Position numbers and translations under genes: made by a program
Origin: Nocardiopsis sp. TSRI0078
GTDB lineage: Bacteria; Actinomycetota; Actinomycetes; Streptosporangiales; Streptosporangiaceae
Reading direction: 5' to 3'
DNA length: 64,000 nt
Assembly (NCBI RefSeq): GCF_001905145.1
Contig: NZ_LWLB01000023.1
Coordinates: 310,001-374,000, forward strand
In this document: positions 8,616-18,258 of the stretch, piece after piece
Layout: every line of letters begins with the position of its first letter
Position numbering within the stretch: the stretch's first letter is position 1
Notes under the pieces: generated by a model
Databases searched by the model: none
Told to the model about the DNA's origin: nothing
Seen by the model: only the letters and a program-made list of their open reading frames with translations

Positions 8616-10115
8616 ATGTCTCAGGACAACACCCAGCCGCTGACCACGGCCAACGGCGCCCCCGTGGCGGACAACCAGAACAGCCTGACCGCGGGACCGC
8701 GCGGCCCGATGCTGCTGCAGGACCTGTGGTTCCTGGAGAAGCTCGCGCACTTCGACCGTGAGGTCATCCCCGAGCGCCGGATGCACGCCAAGGGCTCCGG
8801 AGCCTTCGGCACCTTCACCGTCACCAAGGACATCACCCGGTACACCAAGGCCGCGATCTTCTCCGAGGTCGGCAAGCAGACCGAGATGTTCGCCCGCTTC
8901 TCCACCGTCGCCGGTGAGCGCGGTGCCGCCGACGCCGAGCGCGACATCCGCGGCTTCGCCCTGCGCTTCTACACCGAGGAGGGCAACTGGGACATCGTCG
9001 GTAACAACACCCCGGTCTTCTTCTTCCGCGACCCGCTGAAGTTCCCCGACCTCAACCGCGCCGTCAAGCGCGACCCGCGCACGAACATGCGCTCGGCGGA
9101 GAACAACTGGGACTTTTGGACCAACCTCCCCGAGGCCCTGCACCAGGTCACCATCGTGATGTCGGACCGCGGCATCCCCGACGGCTACCGCCACATGCAC
9201 GGCTTCGGCTCGCACACCTTCTCGTTCGTCAACGAGGCGGGCGAGCGCTTCTGGGCCAAGTTCCACTTCCGCACCCAGCAGGGCATCAAGAACCTCACGG
9301 ACGAGGAGGCCGCCAAGGTCGTGGCCGAGGACCGCGAGTCGGCCCAGCGCGACCTGTTCGAGGCCATCGAGCGGGGCGAGAACCCCAAGTGGACGTTCTA
9401 CGTCCAGATCATGCCCGAGGCCGAGGCCGCGGACTACCGCTTCCACCCCTTCGACCTGACCAAGGTCTGGTCCAAGAAGGACTACCCGCTGATCGAGGTC
9501 GGCGAGTTCGAGCTCAACCGCAACCCGGAGAACTACTTCGCGGACGTGGAGCAGGCCGCCTTCACCCCGGCCAACATCGTTCCGGGTGTCGGCGTCTCGC
9601 CCGACCGCATGCTGCAGGGGCGCCTGTTCTCCTACGGTGACGCGGCCCGCTACCGCCTGGGCGTCAACCACCACCAGATCCCGGTGAACTACCCGCGCGG
9701 CGCCAAGCTGGTCAACACCTACCACCGCGACGGCGCCATGCGCGTGGACGGCAACCAGGGCGGCGTCCCGGGCATCGAGCCCAACTCCTACGGCCGCTGG
9801 CAGGAGCAGCCCGCCTACGCCGACCCGGCGCTGGCCGTGGGTGGCACGGCCGACCGGTTCGACTACCGCGAGGACGACGACAACTACTTCGAGCAGCCCG
9901 GCGACCTGTTCCGCCTCATGAGCGCGGACGAGCAGCAGCGCCTGTTCGAGAACACCGCCCGCGCGATCGACGGTGCCTCGCAGGCCACCATTGAGCGCCA
10001 CATCGGCAACTGCACGAAGGCCGACCCGGCCTACGGCGAGGGTGTGCGCAAGGCCATCGAGGCCCTGCAGGCGGGCAAGGCCTCCGGGACCGACCCCAAC
10101 TCGGACGCCGTCTGA
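8616..10115 (+). CDS. katA: Monofunctional haem catalase
   Basis: A 499-residue catalase, the length of the small-subunit clade. Visible features are the distal His in [16 protein letters not shown], the conserved VGNNTPVFF block around the distal Asn, and the proximal haem-ligand Tyr signature [14 protein letters not shown]. It disproportionates H2O2 in the cytoplasm. ATG 8616 has GAGGA six bases upstream. It is probably cotranscribed with or coregulated by furA, and a strong intrinsic terminator follows at 10171. Confidence 0.93.
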   Translation: MSQDNTQPLTTANGAPVADNQNSLTAGPRGPMLLQDLWFLEKLAHFDREVIPERRMHAKGSGAFGTFTVTKDITRYTKAAIFSEVGKQTEMFARFSTVAGERGAADAERDIRGFALRFYTEEGNWDIVGNNTPVFFFRDPLKFPDLNRAVKRDPRTNMRSAENNWDFWTNLPEALHQVTIVMSDRGIPDGYRHMHGFGSHTFSFVNEAGERFWAKFHFRTQQGIKNLTDEEAAKVVAEDRESAQRDLFEAIERGENPKWTFYVQIMPEAEAADYRFHPFDLTKVWSKKDYPLIEVGEFELNRNPENYFADVEQAAFTPANIVPGVGVSPDRMLQGRLFSYGDAARYRLGVNHHQIPVNYPRGAKLVNTYHRDGAMRVDGNQGGVPGIEPNSYGRWQEQPAYADPALAVGGTADRFDYREDDDNYFEQPGDLFRLMSADEQQRLFENTARAIDGASQATIERHIGNCTKADPAYGEGVRKAIEALQAGKASGTDPNSDAV

Positions 10116-10170
10116 CCAGCGCATGAGGGCCCGATCCGGGCCTGAGGTCCCCATCCGGGCCTGATCCACC

Positions 10171-10210
10171 GAGCCGACGCGGCCCCGACCGCGTCGGCTC
10201 GGCCTGTTTT
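10171..10210 (+). terminator. Intrinsic terminator of the catalase gene
   Basis: A perfect 12-bp stem (10171-10182 with 10189-10200, 6-nt loop) is followed by GGCCTGTTTT, one of the clearest rho-independent terminators in the window. Confidence 0.85.
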
Positions 10211-10245
10211 CGGGACGGGGCGCCGGAGCCCGGCGCCCCGTCCCG
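10211..10245 (-). terminator. Perfect 16-bp hairpin past the ankyrin gene
   Basis: The arms 10211-10226 and 10230-10245 are perfectly complementary with a 3-nt loop, directly after the ankyrin gene stop codon (10255). There is no T-tract on the minus strand. It sits back-to-back with the catalase terminator. Confidence 0.6.
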
Positions 10246-10254
10246 GAACCGGGT

Positions 10255-10632
10255 TCAGGGCAGCAGGTGGGAACGGCCGAACATCTCGGCCGCGGCACGG
10301 GCGCTCGGTGTGCCCGCGTCGAGGTCGGCGCCCGCGGCGACGAACATCGCCACGATGCCCTCCTCCCCCTTGAACAGCGCTCCGGCGACGGGTGTCTGGT
10401 CCCGGTCGTTGCGCAGGTCGATGTCGGCGCCGCGGTCGATCAGGGCGCGGACCGCGGCCTCCTGGCCGTGGTAGGCGGCGAGCATCACCAGGGTGTTGCC
10501 CTGCTCGTCGCGGGTGTCCACGGGCAGGCCGTGGTCGAGGAACTCCAGCAGCTCCTCCGTCCGCCCCTCCCGGGCGAGGTCCATGGCCAGGGCGATGACC
10601 CGGTTGGTCTGCTCCGCTGAGAGTTCGTTCAT
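10255..10632 (-). CDS. Small ankyrin-repeat protein next to catalase
   Basis: A 125-residue soluble protein with about three ankyrin repeats: DEQGNTLVMLAAYHGQEAAV, NDRDQTPVAGALFKGEEGIV and a degenerate C-terminal unit. Ankyrin proteins are encoded next to catalases in several bacteria (for example ankB with katB in Pseudomonas), where they support peroxide resistance. Here the gene is convergent with katA, so not cotranscribed. No export signal. A role in oxidative-stress protection is inference from context. Confidence 0.8.
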   Translation of the reverse strand: MNELSAEQTNRVIALAMDLAREGRTEELLEFLDHGLPVDTRDEQGNTLVMLAAYHGQEAAVRALIDRGADIDLRNDRDQTPVAGALFKGEEGIVAMFVAAGADLDAGTPSARAAAEMFGRSHLLP

Positions 10633-10745
10633 GTGTCCATGCTAGAAGTGCGCTCCCACCTGCGCCAAAAAGCGATCCCCGTCCGGAGCGGCGGCAGGGG
10701 CCGTGCACAGGGCCCGCCGGGAGCGGCCGGAGGTGCCCGGCCGCC

Positions 10746-11102
10746 CTACTCGTGCGTGTGGCTCTGGGGATCCAGCATGAAGACCAGGATCCGGCAGGCG
10801 CCGACGGCCGTGACCGCGTGGGGCACGGACCCCGCCACGTGGACCATCCCGCCGGGGCCGAGGCCGTGGCTCTCGCCCCCGACGTCGAACCGGACCCGGC
10901 CCTCGAGGACCTGGACGATGACCGGTGAGGGGGTCATGTGCTCCCCGAGCTCGGCGCCCTCGTCCAGCGCCAGGTGCATGACACGGGCGTGGTCGTCGGA
11001 GAACAGGCGCGCGGGCGCGGTCTGCCCCTCCTTGAAGGGTCTTCGCTCCCTGAGCTCGTCGATCCCCGTCGCGATCAGTGTCCACCGGGCGTCGTCGGCC
11101 AT
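10746..11102 (-). CDS. Single-domain cupin protein
   Basis: A 118-residue cupin. The two conserved motifs are recognisable: GAELGEHMTPSPVIVQVLEG (motif 1, with a His and a Glu-like position) and PGGMVHVAGSVPHAVTAVG (motif 2, with a His). The C-terminus is His-rich (SHTHE) and may add metal binding. ATG 11102 has GGAGGCGGGG upstream. It is divergent from the acyl-CoA synthetase. Enzymatic or sensor role unknown. Confidence 0.75.
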   Translation of the reverse strand: MADDARWTLIATGIDELRERRPFKEGQTAPARLFSDDHARVMHLALDEGAELGEHMTPSPVIVQVLEGRVRFDVGGESHGLGPGGMVHVAGSVPHAVTAVGACRILVFMLDPQSHTHE

Positions 11103-11297
11103 GCGGTCCCCGCCTCCGTGTCTGCCAGAAGGGCCGCGCACCCGGCCTCCACGGCCTCGGCCGCCGCGGTGCGCGTCACCCTCCATCCAAACCGGCCGGG
11201 GGCCCGGCGGCAAGGAGAACACGGCCCGGTCCGGCACCGGATGCGGCCTGTGGTGTACTTGCTCGCGGCCATCGGAGGCGACGGACGGGAACGGGAC

Positions 11298-12695
11298 ATG
11301 CTGCTGGGTGCCGGCGCGGGCGAGGGGCCCGCGGTGAGGGTCGGTGACGAGGGGCTCGACCGCGAGGGGCTGTGGTCGGCGGCGGCCGCCGTGGCCGGGC
11401 GGATCACGGGTGCCCGCGCCGTCGCCGTGCACGGGGAGGCCTCGCTGTCGACGGTCGTCGCGGTCGTCGGCGGTCTGCTGGCCGGGGTCCCCGTGGTCCC
11501 GGTCCCGGCGGACGCCGCGGCCGCCGAGCGCCGCCACATCGTGCGCGACTCCGGCGCCGAACTGTGGCTGGGGACCCCTCAGGAGGGGACCGACCTGCCC
11601 GCCGTGCCCGTGGACCCGGCGGAGCGCTCCTCCCACACGGTGCCCGAACCCCCGTCCGAGGCCGCCGCCCTGGTCATGTACACCTCCGGGACCACCGGGC
11701 CGCCCAAGGGCGCCGTCCTGTCGCGGCGGGCCGTGGCCGCCGACCTGGACGCGCTCGCCGACGCCTGGGACTGGACGCCCGACGACGTACTGGTCCACGG
11801 CCTGCCCCTGTTCCACGTGCACGGACTGGTCCTGGGCGTGCTGGGGGCGCTGCGCGTGGGCGGCCCGCTGGTGCACACCGTCCGCCCCTCCCCCGCCGCC
11901 TACGCCGCCGCGGCGGAGAAGGAGAAGGGGCGGCTGTTCTTCGGTGTGCCGACCGTGTGGTCGCGCGTGGTCCGCGACCCCGCCAGTGCCCGCGCCCTGT
12001 CCGGGGCCCGGCTGCTGGTGTCGGGCAGCGCCCCGCTCCCCGACACGGTGGCCGACGGCCTGCGGGCGGCCTCCGGCCACCATCCGGTGGAGCGGTACGG
12101 GATGACCGAGACGCTGATCACCGTGGCCGCGCGCGCCGACGCGCCGCGGCGGACCGGCTGGGTGGGCACGGCGCTGGCGGGTCTGGAGACGCGGCTGCGC
12201 GGTGAGCACGGCGAACCCGTCCCCTCCGACGGCGAGAGCATCGGCGAACTGCAGGTGCGCGGCGCCACCCTGTTCGACGGCTACCTCGGGCTTGCCGGGG
12301 CCACGGCGGCGGCGTGGACCGACGACGGCTGGTTCCGCACCGGCGACGCGGCGGTCCGCGACACCGACGGATGGCACCGGATCGCGGGGCGGATGTCGGT
12401 GGACATGATCAAGACCGGCGGCTACCGGGTCGGCGCGGGCGAGGTCGAGGCCGCGCTGCTCGGCCACCCCGCGGTACGCGAGGCCGCCGTGGTGGGCGAG
12501 GCCGACGACGACCTCGGCCAGCGCATCGTCGCCTACCTGGTGGGTGAGGGCATCGATCCGGGGGCCGTCCTCGACTTCGCGACCGCCCGCCTGTCGGTCC
12601 ACAAGCGCCCGCGCGAGGTCCGTGTGGTGGACGCCCTGCCGCGCAACGCCATGGGCAAGGTCCAGAAGAAGCTGCTGGGCGGCGCGCACGGCTGA
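11298..12695 (+). CDS. matB: Malonyl-CoA synthetase-like AMP-dependent ligase
   Basis: A 465-residue ANL-superfamily adenylating enzyme. The P-loop is MYTSGTTGPPKGAVLS; YGMTET and the hinge/C-terminal core VDMIKTGGYRVGAGEVE follow, and the catalytic Lys lies in RNAMGKVQKK. The IKTGGYRVGAGEVE block and overall length closely resemble actinobacterial malonyl-CoA synthetases (MatB), which make malonyl- or methylmalonyl-CoA from the free acid. The start is uncertain: ATG 11298 is preferred because the conserved domain begins there, but ATG 11241 is in frame. It may feed extender units to polyketide pathways; not linked here to a PKS. Confidence 0.75.
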   Translation: MLLGAGAGEGPAVRVGDEGLDREGLWSAAAAVAGRITGARAVAVHGEASLSTVVAVVGGLLAGVPVVPVPADAAAAERRHIVRDSGAELWLGTPQEGTDLPAVPVDPAERSSHTVPEPPSEAAALVMYTSGTTGPPKGAVLSRRAVAADLDALADAWDWTPDDVLVHGLPLFHVHGLVLGVLGALRVGGPLVHTVRPSPAAYAAAAEKEKGRLFFGVPTVWSRVVRDPASARALSGARLLVSGSAPLPDTVADGLRAASGHHPVERYGMTETLITVAARADAPRRTGWVGTALAGLETRLRGEHGEPVPSDGESIGELQVRGATLFDGYLGLAGATAAAWTDDGWFRTGDAAVRDTDGWHRIAGRMSVDMIKTGGYRVGAGEVEAALLGHPAVREAAVVGEADDDLGQRIVAYLVGEGIDPGAVLDFATARLSVHKRPREVRVVDALPRNAMGKVQKKLLGGAHG

Positions 12696-12703
12696 CCTTC
12701 GGG

Positions 12704-13903
12704 TCAGCGGCGCCGCCGGAAGGGCCGGCGGCGGCCGCGGCCCCCGGGCGGGGAGGTGCTCCCCCGCGGCCACGGCAGCCACGGCTCCTTCGGCGGGTGG
12801 GCGACCCTCGGCACGTCCTCCTCGCCCGACAGCGCCTGCGCGGCCCTTTCGGGTTCGAGTCCGGCGAACAGCATGATGTCGGTGGCGACCATCTGCACGG
12901 ACAGGTGGGTGGCCGCGGTCACGGGGTCGCCGGCCGGGTCGTCGCCGAACGGCCGGGCCACGTCGAGCACCAGGTCGACCGCGCGCTGGCGCGCGGCGCG
13001 GTCGCCGAGGTCGTCGGCGAGCACGTCGAGGACGGCGGCCATCTCGCACACCACCGGTGCGATGCGCCGGCGCTCGTCCAGGTCCATGGCGGCCGCGGTC
13101 CGCGCGAGCGACAGGCAGCTCTCCCCGAGGATGATGAGCCGGTCGACCCTCTCGTCCTCGTACCGCAGCGGACCGGGGCTGGTCCACCTCGCGGTGGTCC
13201 ACCGCACGGTGCGGTGGCTGTTCTCCTGGGCGCGGCTGAGGTCGGCCATCGGCCTGCTCAGGGCGCCCAGGCGGTCCACCGTCCGCAGGGAGGGGTCCTC
13301 GTCCTCCTCCAGGGCGCGTCCGGTCGCGTCGAGCAGGCGGACGATCTCCAACAGGGCGGCAGTCTCGATACGGCGCAGCCGGACGGTCGGCCGGGTGGGG
13401 AAGAGCAGCTGGCTCATCACGAGCGCCACACCGGCTCCGATGAGGGCGTCGGTGAGCCTGCTGAGGCCCACCTGGCCGTCGGCGAAGGCCACGGTGAGGA
13501 TCGCACCGGCCGCGGCCTGGGCGAGCACGAGGCGCGCGGCGCCGACGGCGACCGCGATCGTCATCGCCACGCCGATGGCGACCGCCATGGCCACGTAGCC
13601 ACCGCCGGTGAGGATGATCGACAGTTCACCGACGACGATGCCGATGACCACGCCCAGCAGCATCCGCACGGCGTTGGTCCCGCGCTCACCGCCCACGGTG
13701 TTGAGCGCGACGACCGCGGCGATCGGCGCGAAGAACGGGGAGTGGTCGTCGACGAGGCCGCCCGCGATGATCCACGCCGCGGTCGCGGCGACGGCGGCCT
13801 GCAGCACCGACCACTTGTTGTCGGACAGGCGTTGTCGCGCCTGCGAGAACGCGTGGACCACACGCCCCCACCCGGCGCGCAGGGGACCGCTCGGATACCG
13901 CAT
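12704..13903 (-). CDS. FUSC-family (aromatic acid exporter-like) membrane protein
   Basis: A 399-residue protein. The N-terminal half contains about six membrane helices, including the FUSC-type AAWIIAGGLVDDHSPFFAPIA and an AIGVAMTIAVAVGAARLV stretch. The C-terminal half is a soluble helical domain (about residues 190-350) ending in a basic, Pro/Arg-rich tail. FUSC proteins are fusaric-acid-resistance or aromatic-acid exporters; substrate unknown here. It is convergent with the ligase (8 bp between stop codons). Confidence 0.8.
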   Translation of the reverse strand: MRYPSGPLRAGWGRVVHAFSQARQRLSDNKWSVLQAAVAATAAWIIAGGLVDDHSPFFAPIAAVVALNTVGGERGTNAVRMLLGVVIGIVVGELSIILTGGGYVAMAVAIGVAMTIAVAVGAARLVLAQAAAGAILTVAFADGQVGLSRLTDALIGAGVALVMSQLLFPTRPTVRLRRIETAALLEIVRLLDATGRALEEDEDPSLRTVDRLGALSRPMADLSRAQENSHRTVRWTTARWTSPGPLRYEDERVDRLIILGESCLSLARTAAAMDLDERRRIAPVVCEMAAVLDVLADDLGDRAARQRAVDLVLDVARPFGDDPAGDPVTAATHLSVQMVATDIMLFAGLEPERAAQALSGEEDVPRVAHPPKEPWLPWPRGSTSPPGGRGRRRPFRRRR

Positions 13904-14045
13904 GTCCCCTCACCACCCCCGGACTCGGCGGACCGCCGCATGCCCGCGTGGAAACAACTCCCGCCGCCATCGATACCCATAGGGCACGGAAGATCACTCT
14001 CCGCATACAACGGATTCGCCGTTCCGGCCGGGCGGACGCCGCCGT

Positions 14046-14438
14046 CTACCGGGCCCCCTCCCGCGGGGACGCCTTGGCCGCCGCGTCGGCACGCACCGTC
14101 CCGATGACCAGGAGCGCCAGCAGGACGGCGTATCCCACGGCGACTGCGGCCCAGGCGAGGAGGAGGAAGGCGTCGGCCGCCATGGCCGCGAGGGCGGCCG
14201 CGGCCGCGGCCGCCGCCGCGAGGTATCCGCCCCTCACGGCCGCCACCAGCCAGGGACCCGCCGCCAGGTGCCCCTCCCGCCAGGCCCGGTCGGAGGACAG
14301 GGTGGCCCTCGTCCGCAACCCGAGGAAGGCGTTCCTCTCCAGCGCTCCGTCCCTGGTGGCGCTCCTGACGTAGTGTGCCGCTCCCGCGGCGACGACGAGA
14401 CCGAGGACGGCGGCGACGAGACCGATCGCCTCCTCCAT
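14046..14438 (-). CDS. SdpI-like membrane protein
   Basis: A 130-residue protein with three hydrophobic segments. Between the first two lies the SdpI-family hallmark RNAFLGLRTRATLSSDRAWRE (N-x-x-x-G-x-R-T motif). SdpI of Bacillus is an immunity protein against a peptide toxin; in actinobacteria the role is unknown. ATG 14438 was chosen since GGAAGG lies 8 bases upstream; ATG 14444 is too close to it. Confidence 0.75.
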   Translation of the reverse strand: MEEAIGLVAAVLGLVVAAGAAHYVRSATRDGALERNAFLGLRTRATLSSDRAWREGHLAAGPWLVAAVRGGYLAAAAAAAAALAAMAADAFLLLAWAAVAVGYAVLLALLVIGTVRADAAAKASPREGAR

Positions 14439-14623
14439 GAACATGTCCTTCCGATCGCTGTCCCGGCCGGGGAACCACCGTTGCCCCACACCCCTGGTCG
14501 GGACGCGGCGGGGTGCGTACGATCACCATCGGTGAGGGGCGGGGCGCCCCGGCACCGGCCCCGACAGATCCCGCCCTCGCAAGGATCCACACCCTCACAT
14601 CCCCCCTGACCCCCAGGAGAAAC

Positions 14624-15871
14624 GTGCGCAAGAGGATCGGCGTCATCGGCGCCGGAACCGCGGGCCTGCACCTCGGCCTCCACCTGCTGCGGCACGGTGT
14701 GGAGGTCACCCTCTTCACCGAGCGCTCACCGGACGAGCAGCGGCGGTCGAAGGTGCTCAACACCGTCGCCCACCACGCGGTGACCGTGGAACGCGAGCGC
14801 GCCCTCGGCGTGGACCACTGGCCCTCGGAGGAGTACGGCTACCCCGGGCACCAGTACCGGGTGGGCCCCGGCCCGGAGCCCACGGCCTTCGCGGGCGTGT
14901 TCCGCGCCCCCAGCCGGGCCGTGGACTACCGGATCTACCAGCCCCGGCTGACCGAGGACTTCGCCGAGCGCGGCGGGGAACTCGTCCTCGGCCGGCTCTC
15001 GCCCGAGGACCTCCCCTCCCTGGCCTCCCGGTTCGACCTGCTCGTGGTGTGCACCGGACGCGGCCCGTTCGCGCGGATGTTCGACCGCGACCCCGCGCAC
15101 TCGCCCTTCACCCGCCCCCGGCGGGCACTGTGCGCCGGACTGTTCACCGGCATCGACCAGCAGCCCACCCCCAACGTGACCTTCCACGTCTGCCCCGGCG
15201 CGGGCGAGATGATCGAGATCCCCACATGGACCGACCAGGGCCGGGTCATGTCCCTGGTCATCGAGAACCACTACGGCTCCGACCTGGAGGCGCTGGCCGC
15301 CACCCCCTACGAGGAGGACACGAAGGCCTACCGAGAGCTCGCCCTGGGCCTGATCCGCGAGTACTACCCGGCGTGCTTCGAGCGGATCGACCCGGCGGAG
15401 TTCGGCCCCCTGGACGGTCCGCGCGGCATCGTCCAGGGCGCGGTCACCCCGGTGGTGCGCCGTACGCACACGGTTCTGGACGACGGCACCGTCGTGCTCG
15501 CCCTCGGCGACGCGCACGCCACCGTGGACCCCCTGCTCGGGCAGGGGGCCAACATGGCCTCCCACGCCGCGTGGGTGGTCGCCGAGGAGATCGTCCGCCA
15601 GGACGTCTTCGACCGCCGCTTCGTCGAGCACGTGGACCGGCGCAGGCAGGACCGCGTCCTGTCGGCGACGCGCACCACCAACCTGCTCATGGAGAACCTG
15701 GAGACCCTGCCCGAGGACTTCCTGGGCTTCCTCGGGGAGCTGAGCCGCAACCGCTCCCTGGCCGACGAGTTCACCGAGTGGTTCAACTACCCCGAGCGCT
15801 TCTGGGACGACCTGGCCGATCCCCGGCGCACACGGGCCTGGATCGCCCGGCACACCCCGGCTCCCGGATGA
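14624..15871 (+). CDS. FAD-dependent monooxygenase of the styrene/indole monooxygenase (StyA) type
   Basis: A 415-residue flavoprotein. The N-terminus RIGVIGAGTAGLHLGLHLL is the FAD-binding GxGxxG fold, and LALGDAHATVDPLLGQGANM is the second flavin motif (GD...P), with the GQGANMAS wording seen in StyA-like enzymes. StyA relatives epoxidise styrene or oxidise indole using FADH2 from a separate reductase (StyB); no reductase is adjacent. The GTG at 14624 has AGGAGA three bases upstream. It is the last gene before the cobalamin locus and appears independent. Confidence 0.78.
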   Translation: MRKRIGVIGAGTAGLHLGLHLLRHGVEVTLFTERSPDEQRRSKVLNTVAHHAVTVERERALGVDHWPSEEYGYPGHQYRVGPGPEPTAFAGVFRAPSRAVDYRIYQPRLTEDFAERGGELVLGRLSPEDLPSLASRFDLLVVCTGRGPFARMFDRDPAHSPFTRPRRALCAGLFTGIDQQPTPNVTFHVCPGAGEMIEIPTWTDQGRVMSLVIENHYGSDLEALAATPYEEDTKAYRELALGLIREYYPACFERIDPAEFGPLDGPRGIVQGAVTPVVRRTHTVLDDGTVVLALGDAHATVDPLLGQGANMASHAAWVVAEEIVRQDVFDRRFVEHVDRRRQDRVLSATRTTNLLMENLETLPEDFLGFLGELSRNRSLADEFTEWFNYPERFWDDLADPRRTRAWIARHTPAPG

Positions 15872-15940
15872 GGCGCGGTCCGGTCGGCCACGTGACCTCT
15901 CCGCCCCGGAGGGCGCCGGCCGGGCCTTGATACCCTGCCG

Positions 15941-16135
15941 GGGCCAGTCGCACCACGTTCGTTCGTGGTCAGGGAATCCGGTGAGAATCCGGAACTGACG
16001 CGCAGCGGTGAGGGGGACGGGCAGGGTACGTGCGCCACTGGGGCGAGGCCGTGCCGACCTGAGCGTCGACGCGGCCCCGACCCGGGAAGGCACCCTGTCC
16101 GGGCGAACCCGAGTCCGAAGACCTGCTGGCACCTT
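15941..16135 (+). ncRNA. Cobalamin riboswitch upstream of btuFCD
   Basis: Conserved cobalamin-riboswitch elements are readable in order: GGGAATCCGGTGAGAATCCG, then ACTGACGCGCAGCGGTGA (B12 box), GCCACTGGGGC, CGGGAAGGC, and GAGTCCGAAGACCTGCTGGC (16111-16130). It ends about 70 nt before the btuF start codon. It should repress importer synthesis when coenzyme B12 is plentiful. Boundaries are approximate. Confidence 0.93.
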
Positions 16136-16204
16136 CGCGCCGAGCGCGCGGAGGACGACCAAGGCCAGGCTCCGCGTTCGAGCCCCGACATCCAAGGCAC
16201 CCCC

Positions 16205-17245
16205 ATGTTGCGTCACGCGCTCCGCCCCACGGCGTTCCTCCTCGCCTCCTCCCTGTCACTCACCGCCTGCGGCCCGTCCGGGGGCGGGCAGACCGGTGGG
16301 GAGGGGTCCGCCGCCACCGGCGCCTCCCGGACGATCGACAACTGCGGACACCGGGTCGCCCTCGACGCGGCGCCGGAGCGGGTCGTCTCCCTCAACCAGG
16401 GCAGCACGGAGATCCTCCTCTCCCTCGGCCTGGCGGACCGCCTCGTCGGCACCGCCACCTGGACCGACCCGGTCATGGAGGGACTGGAGGAGGCCAACGC
16501 CGGCATCCCGCGGCTGGCCGAGAACAACCCCTCCTTCGAGAGGGTCCTGGAGGCCGAGCCGGACTTCGTGACCGCCTCGTTCGTCTCCACGCTCGGCACG
16601 GGCGGCGTCGCCACCCGGGAGCAGTTCGAGGAGTTGGGCGTGCCCACGTACGTCTCCCCGTCCGACTGCGCCGCGGGCAAGGACAACGACGGCGGAGGGG
16701 ACGGCTCCCGCAGCGAGCCGCTCACCCTCGACACCGTCTACGGCGAGATCCGCGACCTGGCCGGGGTCTTCGGTGTGCAGGAGCGCGGGGAGGAACTCGT
16801 CGCGCGGCTGGAACAGAGGGTGGGCACGGCGACGGACGGTCTGAACGCCTCGGACGTGTCCCTCATGTACTGGTTCGCCAACTCCCAGTCGCCCTACCTC
16901 GCGGGCTGCTGCGGCGCCCCCGGCGTCATCACCCGCGCGGTCGGCGCGGAGAACGCCTTCGCGGACACCCACGACGAGTGGCCCCAGATCAACTGGGAGA
17001 CCGTCGCCGACCGCGACCCGGACGTCATCGTGCTCGGCGACCTGACCCGCGAGTCCCAGACGGCCGAGACCGCCGAGGCGAAGATCGACTTCCTGGAGTC
17101 CAACCCCGCCACCCGCAACCTCACCGCGGTGAGGGAGGAGCGGTACATCCTGCTCAGCGGCCAGGCCATGAACCCCACGATCCGCACGGTCGAGGGGATC
17201 GAGCAGGTCGCCGACGGTCTGCGCGGTCTCGGGCTCGCCCAGTGA
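16205..17245 (+). CDS. btuF: Cobalamin ABC transporter substrate-binding lipoprotein
   Basis: A 346-residue lipoprotein (lipobox LTAC at about residues 17-20) of the BtuF/FhuD class. The domain begins TIDNCGHRVALDAAPERVVSLNQGSTEILLSLG, followed by ADRLVGTATW and, in the second lobe, DRDPDVIVLGDLTRESQ. A Cys pair in AGCCGAPGVI is unusual and may form a disulphide. Its position directly after a cobalamin riboswitch and before a FecCD permease and ATPase identifies corrinoids as the ligand. The GTGA overlap at its end couples it to btuC. Confidence 0.88.
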   Translation: MLRHALRPTAFLLASSLSLTACGPSGGGQTGGEGSAATGASRTIDNCGHRVALDAAPERVVSLNQGSTEILLSLGLADRLVGTATWTDPVMEGLEEANAGIPRLAENNPSFERVLEAEPDFVTASFVSTLGTGGVATREQFEELGVPTYVSPSDCAAGKDNDGGGDGSRSEPLTLDTVYGEIRDLAGVFGVQERGEELVARLEQRVGTATDGLNASDVSLMYWFANSQSPYLAGCCGAPGVITRAVGAENAFADTHDEWPQINWETVADRDPDVIVLGDLTRESQTAETAEAKIDFLESNPATRNLTAVREERYILLSGQAMNPTIRTVEGIEQVADGLRGLGLAQ

Positions 17246-18258
17246 GCGGTGCGCGTCTCGCGCTGCTCGTCTCCGGTGGTCTGGCGGTACTGGCCGTGTC
17301 GGTCTCGGTCGTCGTGACCATCGGCCCCGCCGACATCACCCCGGCCGAGGTCTGGAGGTCGGTCGCCTCCCGCCTCGGCTTCGGTGAGAGCCCCCTGCCG
17401 CCGCTGCGGGAGGGCATCGTGTGGAACCTCCGCATGCCCCGCACCCTGCTCGCCGCGGTGTGCGGGGCGGGGCTGGCCCTGTGCGGCGCGGTCATGCAGT
17501 CCCTGCTCCGCAACCCGCTGGCGGACCCCTTCGTGCTCGGGGTCTCCTCCGGGGCCTCCACCGGGGCGGTCGCCGTGATGGTCCTCGGGTGGGGCGCCGG
17601 AGCGGTGTCGCTGTCGGCGGGGGCCTTCGCCGGGGCCCTGCTCTCCTTCGGGATGGTGATGCTGCTCAGCCACAGCCTGGGCGGGAGCATGGACCGCGTC
17701 GTGCTGTCCGGGGTCGCGGCCATGCAGCTGTTCTCGGCGCTGACCTCGTTCACCGTGCTGACCTCGGCGGACGCCGAGACCACGCGGGGGGTGCTGTTCT
17801 GGCTGCTCGGCTCCCTCAGCGGCGCGGGATGGGCCGACGTGGCGCTGTGCGCGGCGGTGCTGGCAGTCGTGCTCTCCGTCTGCCTGGCCCACACCACCAC
17901 CCTGGACGCCTTCGCCTTCGGCGAGGAGGCCGCGGCGAACCTGGGTGTCCGGGTGGCCCGGGCCCGCCTGCTGCTCCTGAGCGCCACCGCCCTGCTCACC
18001 GCGGTCCTGGTCAGCTCCGCCGGGGCGATCGGCTTCGTGGGCCTGGTCCTGCCGCACGCCGCGCGTGCGCTCACCGGTTCCGCCCACGCCAGGCTCCTGC
18101 CCGTCACCGCGCTGAGCGGGGCCGTCTTCCTGGTGTGGGTGGACACGGTCGCCCGCACCGCGCTGGACCCGCAGGAGATCCCGGTGGGGGTGGTGACCTC
18201 CCTCGTCGGCGTGCCCGCCTTCATCGCCGTGCTGTACCGAACCAGGAGGCAGACGTGA
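17242..18258 (+). CDS. btuC: Cobalamin ABC transporter permease
   Basis: A 338-residue FecCD-type permease with about nine or ten membrane helices. Family signatures include RMPRTLLAAVCGAGLALCGA, MQSLLRNPLADPFVLGVSSG (coupling region) and AGAIGFVGLVLPHAARALTG. The GTG start at 17242 overlaps the btuF stop by GTGA, so translation is coupled. It forms the membrane channel of the BtuCD-F importer and is controlled by the upstream riboswitch. Confidence 0.92.
   Translation: MSGARLALLVSGGLAVLAVSVSVVVTIGPADITPAEVWRSVASRLGFGESPLPPLREGIVWNLRMPRTLLAAVCGAGLALCGAVMQSLLRNPLADPFVLGVSSGASTGAVAVMVLGWGAGAVSLSAGAFAGALLSFGMVMLLSHSLGGSMDRVVLSGVAAMQLFSALTSFTVLTSADAETTRGVLFWLLGSLSGAGWADVALCAAVLAVVLSVCLAHTTTLDAFAFGEEAAANLGVRVARARLLLLSATALLTAVLVSSAGAIGFVGLVLPHAARALTGSAHARLLPVTALSGAVFLVWVDTVARTALDPQEIPVGVVTSLVGVPAFIAVLYRTRRQT

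Noticed and set aside
6233-8761. 842-codon plus-strand frame covering the dehydrogenase and furA
   Set aside because: No family motifs, Arg/Pro-rich, and it overlaps genes with clear motifs on other frames.
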